A DNA stretch of 64,000 nt from Pelobates cultripes (GCA_933207985.1 OW240921.1:94595339-94659338), one strand, 5' to 3'. Numbered from the stretch's first letter, positions 45,851-60,175 are shown. Notes: generated from the sequence alone by a model not told the origin. Program-made: numbers and translations.

Positions 45851-47865
45851 TATTTTTTTATATCTTTTTTTTTTTTTAATTACAAATATTTTTACATAAA
45901 AGACTATACAAAACATTTTCATAAGTCATAGATCCATATAAAATAGTTAAACACCAGAAAAAAAAGAAAAAAAAAGACAGAAGAAATATAACAGAGCGGA
46001 TTTGAGTTGAGGTTTGGCAGAACATTTATTGCGCAGCTTCATAGGGTAAGTATGGTGAAAGACTTATGGTAGTGGGTTCCTAGGCTCCAAGAAGTATTAA
46101 GGAATTAATCCAGGGCGACCATCTTTTCTCAAAGCTAGAATTATTTTCATTTTGAAACAAAATACCCCTTTCCATATTATATTGATATTTGAGCTGTGTT
46201 AAAACCTAAACCCATGTAGGGATTTCTTGCTGAAGCCAATATTTGAGATTACAATTTTTGTGGCCATCATGAGCTGAATTATTAAATATCTGTTTTGAGT
46301 TGTGAATTTCCTTATATTAAAATGGAAAAGGGCAATCTTAAGGTTATACTCCAATTTTTCTCCCACCAATACTGATATTATTTTGAAGGCCTTTTTCCAT
46401 AAAGTCTTAGAGGTTTACAGTCCCACCAAATGTGTTTTGAAGTCCCTTCACCAGACTTACATCTCCAGCATAGTTTTGTAATAACGGGATTGATTTTGTT
46501 TAAAATTTTTGGAACCAAGTGCCACTGATGGATAATTTTATAGTGGAGTTCCAAGATACTGAGACTGCAGCGATTTTTTTAAACTTCTTCTAGAGCTCCA
46601 TACCATTGGACTAGCTCAATGGAAAACCCAATTTCACGTTCCCAATTTTTCCAGGCCTTTGGTTTAGACTGTAGTTCTTCTTGAGTCAAAACTTCGTACC
46701 AACTAGATATTCGTTTATATTTAATATCGTTTTTAGAAAGATCATTTATTTTTTTTAGCAAAACCCCTTATAATCATCATGTAGCAAGTGAAGAACCAGA
46801 TAGTTCTTTATTCTTATATAAGAGAATAATTCACTTGAAGGAAGACCAAGACTCAATTGTAGTTGTGAAAAGGATCTTGCTTTATTTCCCTCAAGCAGAT
46901 CTACTATTTTAGTTATACCTGGTTTTATCCAATTGCCTATTTGTAAATCTATGATATTGTATTCAATTGTTTTTATAGGGCTATACCTGGAGATTTTATC
47001 TAGCATTTGATTTTTTTTCCAAAATTCATCCAGTATTTAAATATGTCTATTAGATATGGAGTTTCAACGGTTAACAGAAAGTTGTCACATGCTCTAGCAT
47101 CAAGCCATAACACTGAAGAAAGATCCCTCATTCTATATAGAGTGGACTCTACTCTGTACCAGGGCTCCTCTCTACAGATGGTACAGCCTACTGGTTTCAT
47201 AGTATTTAATGAGGTTTGGAATGGCTAGGCCTCCCTTATTAGTCCTCTTCATTATATGCATGGCTGAGATCCTAGGTCTTCTATGACCCCATATATATTC
47301 TATAAATCATTTATGTATCTGTCTAAGTCTCATAAGTGGTATGGTGAGGGGGATCATTCTGAAAATGTATGACCATTTAGATCGAATATAGGATTTATTC
47401 ATATTTATTCTTCCTAGCCAAGAGATTCCGATGTTTTTCCATTCCTTTAATAATTTGTTACTGGTCTCTTTAAGAAGAATATCAATGTTTTTATCTATCA
47501 TTTCTTTTAAATTTGAGGAGAAATAAATCCCAAGATAAGCAAAACCTTGAGTAGACCACATGAATATATATTGATGTGATAGTTTTTTCATCAGATTTGG
47601 ATCCAAATTAATGGGCATAGTTTGAGATGTCCCCATATTTAATTTATAGTTTGATACTCTACTATATTCATCTAGCTCAGCGGTTAATGCCCCTAGCGAC
47701 AGAACCGGGTATGTCAATGTTAGCATTATATCGTCCACGTAATATCCGAATTATCCAGGGTGATCCCCTTAGTTTTGGTGTTTGTTCTTATACTCGCTTG
47801 GACAAAGCAAGTTTGACAATATTTTTACAAGCATGAAAAGAAGGCCATTACTGCATGAAGTCCCC
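45850..47865 (-). pseudogene. L1/Tx1-type LINE, RT palm to C-terminus, 5'-truncated
   Basis: Reading leftwards from 47865, GTS..NGLLFMLV corresponds to the GxRQGCPLSPLLF box. YYVDDIMLTLT at about 47715-47745 is the catalytic (Y/F)xDD motif. VSNYKLNMGTSQTMP, FAYLGIYFSS, WKNIGISWLGRINMNK and IPLTIPL follow in the usual L1 order, then diverged C-terminal segments with stops down to about 46050. A T run at about 45852-45880 is the poly(A) tail of the minus-strand element. Several frameshifts and stops; non-functional. Same orientation as the host gene. Confidence 0.75.
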
Positions 47866-49394
47866 TGAATTCGGTCCTCAAGTTTTCTTCCATGACATTG
47901 GTAGTGAATGTAATTGTTGAGTCTCGAAAATGAAATTCTCCCCAAAATGTACAGTATCTTAAAAGAATTTGCAATGGTTGACCTGACCCTATGAATAATC
48001 TGACTGCGTCTGTAGTTAGGGAAGAATAACCCTGTTCCCCTTTATTGGCTTAGTGCAGTCGGCTGTTGGCCATGGATTTGTTCGGTTGTTGGCAATGGTT
48101 TTGGTTGGCTGTTGACCGTGGTTTACTAATAGAACAAGCAGGAAAGGTTTTAAACCTAGTAATGGCTAAACATGACCTCAAGATGTTTTAGGGAACCACA
48201 AATTCCCACAATATTCTTCGAGCTTTGGTCTACACTGATCAATATGGGATATTTTTATTTCCACAATTTCTGGGGTGTCAGTTTTAGCGATTACTGGTGT
48301 CAGTAAATCTTAGAGGAAAGGCAGAACACACTCAAATTATACGAGGCAGATGCTAAATCTGATTACATATTAAAATATACAGTATAAACAAAAGAAATGC
48401 TGAGTTCAAGACACTCTGGACTAATAAAACTAAAAATACATAAATTTCTCAGCATCATCAATTATGTCTTGTAAGCAGATTTCAAAAAGCTTGAAAGTGT
48501 AATAGGCCAGATTCTATCACCGCGGAATGTGTCCTTTGACAACCTTGGTGCTTTTTCTGATGAATTCTACCTATTAAACCGTTCACTGATAAAGACACCT
48601 ACAGAATATTGCTACTTAAATTGTACCCTTTATCAAGCGTGGCTTCCATTCTTTTCTCTATATTTATTTTCCCATCTGGCGTGCTTATCAAGGTTGAATC
48701 TTTGCTCCATATTTTAAGCTGTCTTCAGATGTCTAGTGACAAATACGTGCATGGCTGAATCCATATAAACATTAAATAACTGGCATTTTCTAGTCTGCAA
48801 GAGATTTTTGTTTACACTAGCAAAACATAAGGAAAGTACCAACTATGGTTGCCTGTAGCTATAGCCCTGCCATATTGCATATTCATTTCTGTGTAATTTT
48901 AGTCTGTTTAAGAAAGGTTGAGTCCCAATCGTTAGAAGATAGAAACTTAGGACCATTCCAGTACTAGAAATACTATACTTACATCACATTTGCTCAATCA
49001 AATTCTATATAAATGAGACAAATTACAATTATTTTTTTTCAGCTGAGTTAATAAGGATTGTATGACTTTTTTTAAAATTAATTTTAAGTACTTTAAAAAA
49101 GTTGACATGTACATAAATCTCCATTGTGCTTTTCCAGTGATCCCACAATTTCTTAATGTGAAAATGTGTCAATTTTGTTACTTTTTATAATAGACCTGCC
49201 ACATTCTCTCATGGAGAAACAGAAAACATTAAAGCAACGGGTGTTTTTGTTGTCCCTACACAAAGCGTTTATGTGTGACAAAAATATATTTTTTTAAATA
49301 TACAAACCTAAAGCATGGGTGTGCACAAAGTCTCTGCCTGGTAAGCCCAGGCAAAAACTCATGCATTGACCAGTTGTCCAAGAGACTACCAATT
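47866..49394. other. Intronic DNA, nothing recognised
   Basis: AT-rich. A GGCTGTTGGCC/GGTTGTTGGC imperfect tandem lies near 48059-48120. No exon or mobile end found. Confidence 0.4.
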
Positions 49395-51240
49395 AGGCAT
49401 ATACCTGCCAGTGGCGGATCCAGATCCTTATCTCGGGAGGGGCACTTGTAGATTATTTAAAGAAATAATCCATGCACAATAACCACTACAGCTATGTGTA
49501 GTGGTTATGGTGCTAGGAGTGCCAGGACTGTTTAAGAACAGTGTGACAACTTACCTGGGGTCTGCTGGGATATGTGGCTATAGTAGGGCCTAGGAGCAGT
49601 GGTGTGTGTGAGTGGTGCAATGTGTGAGGAGTGCAGTGTGTGTGAAAGGTTCTGAGTGTGTGTTTGTGTGTGTGTGTGAGGGGTGTAGTGTGTGAATGTG
49701 TAGGGTGTGTGGGGCAACGTGTGTATGGGGGGATGTGTGTGGGGGGGCAATGTATGTGTGTGTATGGGGGCAGTGTATGTGTGTGTGGGAGCAGTGTGTG
49801 TATGGGGGCTGTGTGTGTTTGTATGAGGGGCAATGTATGTGTGTGGACAGTGTGTGTGGGGGGCAGTGTGTGTGGGGCATTGTGTGTATGGGGGCAGTGT
49901 GTGTGTATGTGGGGCAGTGTATGTGTGTGTGTGGGGGCTGTGTGTGTGTGTGTTGGCAGTGTGTTTGTGTATGGGGGCTGTGTGTTATATGGTGGGACAG
50001 TGTGTGTGTATATGGGGGGCAGTGTATGTGTGTGTGTGGGGGCTGTGTGTGGGGGGGGCAGTGTGTGTATGGGGGCAGTGTATGTGTGTGTGGCTGTGTA
50101 TGTGCGGGCAGTATGTGCATGGGGGGCTGTGTGTGGGCAATGTATGTGTGTGTATGGGGGCAGTGTGTGTATGGGGCAGTGTATGTGTGTGTTTTTGGCA
50201 CAGTGTGTGTGGGGGGCAGTGTGTGTATGGGGGGCAGTGTATGCATGTGTTGGGGCAGTGTGTGCATGTGTGGGGACAGTGTATGTGTGTGTGAGGCAGT
50301 GTATGTGTGTGTGTGTGGAGGCAGTGTGTGTATGGGGGGCTGTGTGTGTGTGGGCAATGTATGTGTGTATTGGGGCAGTGTATGTGTGGGACACATGTTT
50401 GTATGCGGGGCAGAGTATGTGTGTGTGGGCAGTGTGTATATGGGGGGCAGTGTATGTCTGTGTGGGGGCAGTGTGTGTATGGGGGCAGTGTATGTGTGTG
50501 TGGCTGTGAATGTGTGTGTGGGGCCAGTGTGTATATGGGGGGCTGTGTGTATGGGGGCAATGTATGTGTGTATGGGGGGCAGTGTATGTGTGTGTGGGGA
50601 CAGTGTATGTGTGTGAGGCAGTGTATGTGTGTGTGTGGAGGCAGTGTGTGTATGGGGGGCTGTGTGTGTGTGGGCAATGTATGTGTGTATGGGGGGCAGT
50701 GTATGCGTGTGTGGGGACAGTGTATGTGTGTGTGAGGCAGTGTATGTGTGTGTATGGAGGCAGTGTGTGTATGGGGGGCTGTGTGTGTGGGCAATGTATG
50801 TGTGTATGGGCGGCAGTGTATGTGTGTGGGGGACAGTGTATGTGTGTGTGAGGCAGTGTATGTGTGTGTGTGGGCAGCGTGTGTATGGGGGCAATGTGTG
50901 TGTGAGGGGCTGTGTGTGTGGGCAATGTATGTGTGTGGGGGGCAGTGTATGTGTGTGGGGGGACAGTGTATGTGTGTGTGAGGCAGTGTATGTGTGTGTG
51001 TGTGGAGGCAAGCGTGTGTATGGGGGGCAATGTGTGTGTGGGGGGGCAGTGTATGGGTGGGCAATGTGTGTGTGTGTGTGTGTGTGTGTGGTGGCAGTGT
51101 GTGAATGCGTGGTGAGTAGGGTAGGGGGGCTTTTTCATAATTAAAAATATATATATATATTCATTATGTCCCCCCTCCTTTCTTAACTTTACTGAGAGGA
51201 GGGGGGACATTTCTCCATCCCTGGTGGTCCGGTGGGGAAT
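49395..51240. mobile_element. Probable hAT-type element dominated by a TG-rich minisatellite
   Basis: TGCCAGTGGCGGATCCAGA at about 49410 resembles a common hAT left terminus. ATAACCACTACAGCTATGTG faces TGTAGTGGTTATGG at 49480-49510. A 1.5 kb TG-rich repeat follows, then CCCCCCTCCT/AGGAGGGGGG (51170-51207). The right terminus was not found. Confidence 0.4.
49595..51115. repeat. GTGTGTATGGGGGGCAGT minisatellite, 1.5 kb
   Basis: Units such as GGGGGCAGTGTATGTGTGTG, GAGGCAGTGTATGTGTGTG and GGGGACAGTGTATGTGTG alternate, with a higher-order period visible at 50600-51010. Long open frames on both strands (up to 565 codons of HTHTLPPHT-like peptide) come from the absence of stops in the repeat and are not genes. 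Confidence 0.95.
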
Positions 51241-51769
51241 CCCTTTTTTTTTTTGCTACATTTTGATGTTTGTTTAATATTATGTTCACGTTTACCTTTT
51301 TTAAGTAACAAAAAATTAAACTTAATAATAATTTTTTCTACTTATGTGACACAATGCTATAATATATATGTCTAATTATATATTCATCCATATTTCAACA
51401 TAGTGTATATAGAAAAGAGCTATAAAATTTAGGATTTGAAAACTCCGATTTAAGGGTTACTCCAAGAAACACGATGTGGTTATTGTGCTTGGAGATTGTA
51501 TGTGCAATATTCCATTATGAAACTCTGCTCATACAGAAATGTGCTGCTGGGTGAGTAAATGCATGTTTTAATTATATTATTAACCCCTAATGAGAGTTCC
51601 AGGTTAGCTAATGTTAAATCTGAAACATGGCTTTTATTTCTCATTTGCATTGGGTGCCATGGTTATCCCTGAACTGAATGTGAACGTTAGGCTAAATTAT
51701 TAACATTAATTAAAAAAAAAAGTGTCACAAAAATATAGGTAATTTTCTATGTTTTAATAAAAAGGCACT
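51241..51769. other. Intronic DNA with T2-like trace
   Basis: GGGTTACTCCAAGAAACACGAT then GTGGTTATTGTGCTTGGAG (51456-51494) is a decayed MITE end. Otherwise AT-rich, no exon. Confidence 0.4.
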
Positions 51770-52088
51770 TTAAAAGGGCACTTTAAGAACCATAACCACT
51801 GCAACGAATTGTAGAAGTTTTCTGCTGTGAGTTTACTGGTGCCATACCCTGGTTTTCTGTTAAACCATTTTGGAGTGGCCTGACAAAAAACAGGGCTCTC
51901 TCCAGCAACAATAGCTCACTTCATCTGCATCCACACTGTAATTACATTTCTGCGTTATAAAGTATAAATTTGTCCAACACGGGATGACAGTGATAGGATT
52001 AGAGTGCAGGGAGGGGGTTAGATTCATAACAACCACTATAACTACTGTTATGAGCTGTAGTCTATATGGTAATCATAGTGCCCTTTAA
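51770..52088. mobile_element. T2/Kolobok-type MITE
   Basis: Left TTAAAAGGGCACTTTAAGAA with CCATAACCACTGC; right TATGGTAATCATAGTGCCC then TTTAAA. TTAA at both edges, about 320 bp. Confidence 0.7.
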
Positions 52089-52947
52089 ATAAAATTAAGA
52101 AACTTTTTTTGAAAGTGACAGCTACTATTTTCTATATCCTCGGCATTCTGATATCAATAGTGGTGAAGATTTGCTTATTAACACTATAATATTAAAACTG
52201 ATATATAAACTGTCTAAATAAAAAGTATACAATACTGTAATACAAACTAAACCAGTGTACTTTAGCAATCAACTTCCATATATCTCAGCCTGCTTCTGGC
52301 TGACAATTTGAATGTCCCTTTAAAAGGCACGGTCTTGATGTGTGCACAAATTAGACTATGCCTGCTGGTCTTTGTCATCAAAACTTCATCTGACAAACAC
52401 TACACTCTCTAGTTATTTACGTCTGAATTAGACTTCTTTCCTGAGGCTCTTTGATATTTCAGTAGGAAGTAGCATTGCCAGAGACGACTTGTCAATTTCA
52501 GTACAGCTCTAATGTTATATGAAAGGGGAAAGAAAATAATTCAGATGAAAGATGTAAGAAAATGTTCTCTTATGCATCACATTTTAAAATGTTGTTCAAC
52601 CCAACCATGCATCTTTGTACATATCCAAATTTATAAAAGCACTTCCAGAGGCTAGGTAGGCAGCCATTTGTAAGACGTATTCTGTAATTTACCCACTTCT
52701 TGTTGATAGAACTAAAAGAGTGAAATGCAGACTTTTTTTTGGCACTGTCCTAACATAACAAGTGAATGAATGGATTTTCCTCTTAAAACTGTCTACACCT
52801 TGGTTAACATTAAATCACTCCTCATGTTTCCCCCACAAATGTATCAAACTTGGTCCTACTTAATCCTACCATCCTACTTGAGACAAATAAATCCCAATTT
52901 GACTGAGCTTTGTTCAAATTTACTGTAAACTTTGTACGTGCTTGTTT
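52089..52947. other. Intronic DNA, nothing recognised
   Basis: AT-rich, no exon or mobile element end. Confidence 0.4.
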
Positions 52948-53176
52948 AAAGGAACACTATAGGGTCAGGAACACAATGTATCACTAAAACCACCATCTAG
53001 CCCCCTTGGTCTTCCCTTACCCCTCCTAAATATAGTGCAATCTTACTTTTATTCTAGTCTGCAGCAGCTGCCTCTGCCCCTGGTCTGCCTGATTGGCTGA
53101 CATCGTTAGAAGTGATTATCCCATAGGATTGGCTGAGACTGTTAAGGAGGCAGATCAGTGGCAGAGCCAGCACGAT
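52948..53176. mobile_element. T2/Kolobok-type MITE, left portion
   Basis: TTAAAGGAACACTATAGGGTC at 52948 matches the MITE at 34786. It runs to GGCAGAGCCAGCACG at about 53170, where the Penelope-like sequence starts. The inner CTGCCCCTGGTCTGCCTGA faces GGCAGATCAGTGGCAG. Confidence 0.7.
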
Positions 53177-53872
53177 AAATAAAGATTTGATAGACTCAGA
53201 CTATCACAGTGAAATGCACGGAAGTGCGATATGAACCGCAAACAGGAAATATACACCAGGATACAAAATGGAATGAAAACATCCCGAAGTTGACATGCAA
53301 ACAAACCACAATGGCGCCGGCGGGCGGTTTAAATACAGAAGATCTTATACAGCTGGAGAAAAGTTGAGTGAATGGATGAAGACTGCTGTCTGTCAAGGGA
53401 AAACTAAAGAGCACTGGACACATTTGGGGATGCCCCCCAAACCACCTGTGTATCATTGTGACTCACCCTATTTAAGAAGGGAAAACTGAGGGACGGGTAG
53501 GCTGATAATTGTGGTGTTTATTATTATTGATTTTATAATAGATTTATGGTCCCTGAGGAAGTTCTCATGGAGGGATGAAACGCGTAGGACCTAGTTTTCT
53601 GATATTTGTAATTTTTTAAATTGTTTTATTTTGAATAAATTTATTTTGATACTACCTACGTACCTTGTTCCTGGTTCCTGTTTATGAGAAGGAAAAATAT
53701 ACACAAGTTCCTGATCCCACACCCATTACAGGGGTTTGTGATATGTGCATACTTTTCTTACGTCTGTGAGTGCAATCATTACATCAATCAATTGATTTAA
53801 CTATATAGTTTTGCACTGTCCTGTATTTTTTATTTCTTTAGGTATACAACTGTATCCCATTTCTTTTGATGT
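53177..53872 (+). mobile_element. Penelope-like fragment with hammerhead motif
   Basis: It sits between two MITE portions of the same subfamily. It contains a hammerhead motif at 53548-53591, then an A/T-rich stretch with GAATAAATTTATTTTGATAC. Upstream, the GATACAAAATGGAATG...AATGGCGCCGGCGGGCGG part is plausible Penelope 5' region. The 64-codon frame at 53295-53489 has no domain I know. No RT or endonuclease. Confidence 0.5.
53548..53591 (+). ncRNA. Hammerhead ribozyme motif (short stem III)
   Basis: In order: stem I GGTCC (53548-53552); core CTGAGGA (53553-53559), fitting CUGANGA; stem II AGTTCTC (53560-53566), loop ATG, GAGGGAT (53570-53576); GAAA (53577-53580); CGCG (53581-53584); TA (53585-53586), with predicted cleavage after the A; and stem I return GGACC (53587-53591), fully complementary to GGTCC. 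Stem III is only ACGCGU, which is self-complementary, as in Penelope-associated hammerheads thought to work as dimers. All invariant core bases I can check are present. A at the cleavage site is permitted but not the commonest base. Activity is inference. Confidence 0.7.
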
Positions 53873-54318
53873 GCTTATCTCTGCCCCTGATCTGCCTGTT
53901 TGGCTGACATCATCAGAAGTGATTATCTCAGCCAACCACAATGCTTTCCCAAAGGCTTGGCTGAGACTGTTAAGGAGGCAGATCAGGGGCAGAGCCAGCA
54001 CAAGCTAAACACAGCCCTGGCCAAACAGCATCTCCTTATAAATATGCATTGAGTCAATGCACCTCTATGAGGAAATGTCAGTGTCTCCATGCAGAGGGTG
54101 GAGACGCTGAATGTCAGTCAAACTGTGCATCACTGCCCCAGGAAGCATCTATAGCAGCCATCTTAGGAGTTGCCAGTGGGGGTATCCCTAGGCTGTAATG
54201 TAAACAATGCATTTTCTCTGAAAAGACAGTGTTTAATTCAAAATGCCTGAAGGGAATGATCCTACTCACCAGAACAAATACATTAAGCTGCAGTTGTTCT
54301 AGTGACTATAGTGTACCG
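53873..54318. mobile_element. T2/Kolobok-type MITE, right portion
   Basis: CTGCCCCTGATCTGCCTG faces AGGCAGATCAGGGGCAGAG. Then CTATGAGGAAATGTCAGTG, ACCAGAACAAATACATTAAG and TTGTTCTAGTGACTATAGTG follow the order of the right half of 34786-35301. The terminal CCTTTAA is lost where the next insertion begins. Confidence 0.65.
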
Positions 54319-54514
54319 TTTTTTTGTATTTATGGTCACTGCATTTAGCATGGCCAAGCAGACTGCGGTCTGACAGAAAGTACTTACTAAGAGATCACTT
54401 CCTCTCAGACTGTATAACGCGGGGAGCAGGTACATAAGGGGAACGAGTAGAGACACATTGAGGGGCTGGGATGGAGGTAATGAGAACCATGGAGGAGATG
54501 GGTGGCTGATGGGT

Positions 54515-54607
54515 GACTGAGGAAACAACGCGTTTCTGCCTTTATGGCTTTCTCAAGTTTTTTTTAACCACTCGAGAAAGCCCTAAGGGGAGAAATGCGT
54601 TGTGGTT
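54515..54607. other. Head-to-head pair of hammerhead-like motifs
   Basis: Minus strand (54554 down to 54520): CTTGAGA, AAGCC-loop-GGCA, GAAACGCGTTG. Plus strand (54571-54602): CTCGAGA, AAGCCCTAAGGGGA, GAAATGCGTTG. Both keep stem II, GAAA and YGCGTTG, but the first core box is CTYGAGA rather than CTGANGA, so activity is doubtful. AACCA (54566) and TGGTT (54603) could form stem I on the plus strand. Confidence 0.55.
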
Positions 54608-54761
54608 TTTATGCTGTTGTTAAATAAAGTATTTTGGCTACCTCACTACCTGCCTTTTAGCCATATATTTTTAGAACTTATTATTATTATTTATATTGTT
54701 ATACTTTTACCTGACATCTGGATCCATTACCTACTGCGGACAACCAACCAAAGAAATCTTT

Positions 54762-54811
54762 GGTGGGGATTATTCCACCCAGGCTTGATAGATAGAGCGG
54801 TTAGCCTGCTC
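54762..54811 (+). other. Double-hairpin module 3
   Basis: GGTGGGGATTATTCCACC (54762-54779; stem GGTGG/CCACC), 15 bases, then GAGC (54795-54798) pairing with GCTC (54808-54811). The second stem is weaker than in the other copies. Confidence 0.55.
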
Positions 54812-54974
54812 ACTCTATTGTAAGTATATTTTCATTTACCTTATTAATACTTACCTATCTATATAGAGAGCATATTGGCTGCTTTTTTGTCATTCCATAT
54901 GATCTACCTCATCGTTATGCAGTTGTGATTACTATCATTCTACAGTGTACCAAAACCAGAGGGATATCCTGCAC

Positions 54975-55028
54975 GTGGGGATTGTATACCACTGGATGCT
55001 GTTTTACCTAGAGCTGGTTATAGCTCTA
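54975..55028 (+). other. Double-hairpin module 4
   Basis: GTGGGGATTGTATACCAC (54975-54992; stem GTGG/CCAC), 16 bases including GATGCTGTTTTACC, then TAGAGCT (55009-55015) pairing with AGCTCTA (55022-55028). GATGCTGTTTTACC resembles CATGCTGTCTATACC of module 1. Confidence 0.6.
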
Positions 55029-55345
55029 CCATATGTGAGTTGACATCTTATCTAAGTGTCGTTTGTCCTACCACGTAATACCATATTGCACTATTGGTTT
55101 GCCTCTGTTTTTGCTTCCTTTTCATATTCTACTATTAAGCAAAGCTACCAAGAAAGTCCCAGACCAGGACTAGAAGATCTATCGCCACCTTCGAGACTAT
55201 GCCGTACCATTTGGTATTTTTTTATTCTTTCAAGTTTTATTGTGGTCTCTTTTTATGTCCTGTGGGTTTTTTTTGCTCATATTGCTGTTATTATTATATA
55301 CTCTTGTGTTTGGAGTATTTTTCTTGGCGCTACCTTATATTGTTG

Positions 55346-58731
<3,386 letters not shown>

Positions 58732-59206
58732 TTAAAGGGACACTATAGGTATCAACAATACATTAGATTAATGAAGCCGATTTAGTGTGTACATGATGTC
58801 CCTGTAGTCTCGAGGTGCTATTCTCTGATATTTAGGAGTTAAATTACTTTTGTTTCTGTCCATGCAGGTTTAGCCACACCTCCTCTTGCTATTACTGACA
58901 CAGCCAACATGAAAAACGTTTTTAATTTACCTTAGAAGCTTTTATTTCCAGCTCTGAAATTTCACTTTAATCAAACACATGATGCTCCTGCAAGGTTTAG
59001 CAGGCTACTGACAGAGCAGGTGATAATATCTAGGAAGTTTGAACATTAGATCTCACTTTACAGGAAGTGTCTAGGGAAAGCTGTGCAAGTCACATGTAGG
59101 GAGGTGTGCCTAAGGCTGCATAAACAAAGTTATTTAACTCCTAAATGGCAGAGAATTTAGCAGTGAGGCACCAATAGCTGGTTTAGTGTCTATAGCATTA
59201 ATTTAA
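58732..59206. mobile_element. T2/Kolobok-type MITE
   Basis: Left TTAAAGGGACACTATAGGTA, right GTTTAGTGTCTATAGCATTA then TTTAA. The interior AGGAGTTAAATTACTTTTG, TTTAGCCACACCTCCTC and CTCCTAAATGGCAGAGAA is shared with 25835-26373 and 62328-62842. The right terminus is diverged. Confidence 0.75.
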
Positions 59207-59528
59207 TTTAGCAGTATTTGCGACTTAAATCATATAAAAATGAGTCACGGTACACTTTCCCAAAGCCATATAAGAAAATATAACTATTTCCTTGTTTAAA
59301 GTCTGATGCACATGCAACATGGTGTCTTCATGCAATTTCATGTTCACACCATTGCTATTACAATGTCTACAATCCAGTTTATTTGTGAATTATAAATACC
59401 CTTTGAATGGTAAGAATTGTCTTTACTGTCACAAGACACTTGTATGTTATACTTAATCCGTAAGAAAATATTATACAAAAACCCAACTAATTTGCATTTC
59501 TAGTCCCATATTTTAAGGTATCTCATAC
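59207..59528. other. Intronic DNA, nothing recognised
   Basis: AT-rich without identifiable features. Confidence 0.4.
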
Positions 59529-59690
59529 AGGGTTATTCACTGGAATGCAAATTCAATGTGAATTTCAAATTTAAGGTCAACATAACCGAAGCAGAAAAAA
59601 AATCACTATTTTAGCTATGCTTTGAGTTCAGCTATAATGAAATTTGAAACTCTCTGAGAATTTACTTTAAATTTTCACTTGATTACCCAG
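59529..59690. repeat. AATTTCAAATT hairpin repeat, copy 4
   Basis: GGTTATTCACTGGAATGCAA and GTGAATTTCAAATTTAAGG face GAAATTTGAAACTCTC and TTTAAATTTTCACTTGATTA. Imperfect palindrome of the family seen at 13262, 28571 and 30007. Confidence 0.6.
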
Positions 59691-60175
59691 TTAATACCTG
59701 GGGAGTTTTGATGCGAAATATAATGGCCTAGTAAAAAAAAAAAAGCATGTATTGCATTGTGTGGAAAAATAACCTATACAGACATCTCTCCCCTTCTTCT
59801 AAGAAGAAGTGAAATCATCATTTGACAAGTTATTTGTCCAATGTGGGTTGTCGGGCATGCACGACATAAACAGCATTTTGTTCTCTTAAAAATTAACTGC
59901 AAGCTGATGATAGGAGTTGAAGCTCAAACTAACCTACGCAAAACGATCAAATAAACATTTTCAGTGAATGAGATGCTGTTCGTGGCTGGATTGTACTTAT
60001 ATAACAGTACAATTATATAACAGTGACATGACTTATTCTCCCATTGTAATGAACGATCATGGATTGGCTGAGAGTTCTAAAATCGCTCCTGGTTTCAGGG
60101 TAAATCCGGTAAGGGAGCATAGGCGTGCGCAGCCTATTGCATTAGGGTGTGCACAAACACACGCCGCATGTATAT

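Larger units (their letters stand above)
54319..55345 (+). mobile_element. Penelope-like fragment with inverted 5' segment
   Basis: It carries a reverse-oriented then a forward-oriented hammerhead-like motif (54515-54607). After that come GTTAAATAAAGTATTTTGG and two double-hairpin modules (54762-54811, 54975-55028). The phrase CATATTGCACTATT (about 55082) is shared with the palindromic element (about 7363). The end near TTCTTGGCGCTACC is comparable to GTGAGCGCCTAACTCC at 7567. The 129-codon frame at 55056-55445 has no recognised domain. Confidence 0.5.

Noticed and set aside
49513..51210. Open frames of up to 565 codons on the minus strand and 306 on the plus strand
   Set aside because: Pure translation of a TG-rich minisatellite; histidine/threonine/proline or cysteine/valine repeats with no domain, and all frames are open together.
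53295..53489. 64-codon frame upstream of the hammerhead as a possible gene
   Set aside because: No recognisable domain; lies in presumed Penelope 5' region. Kept only as a note.
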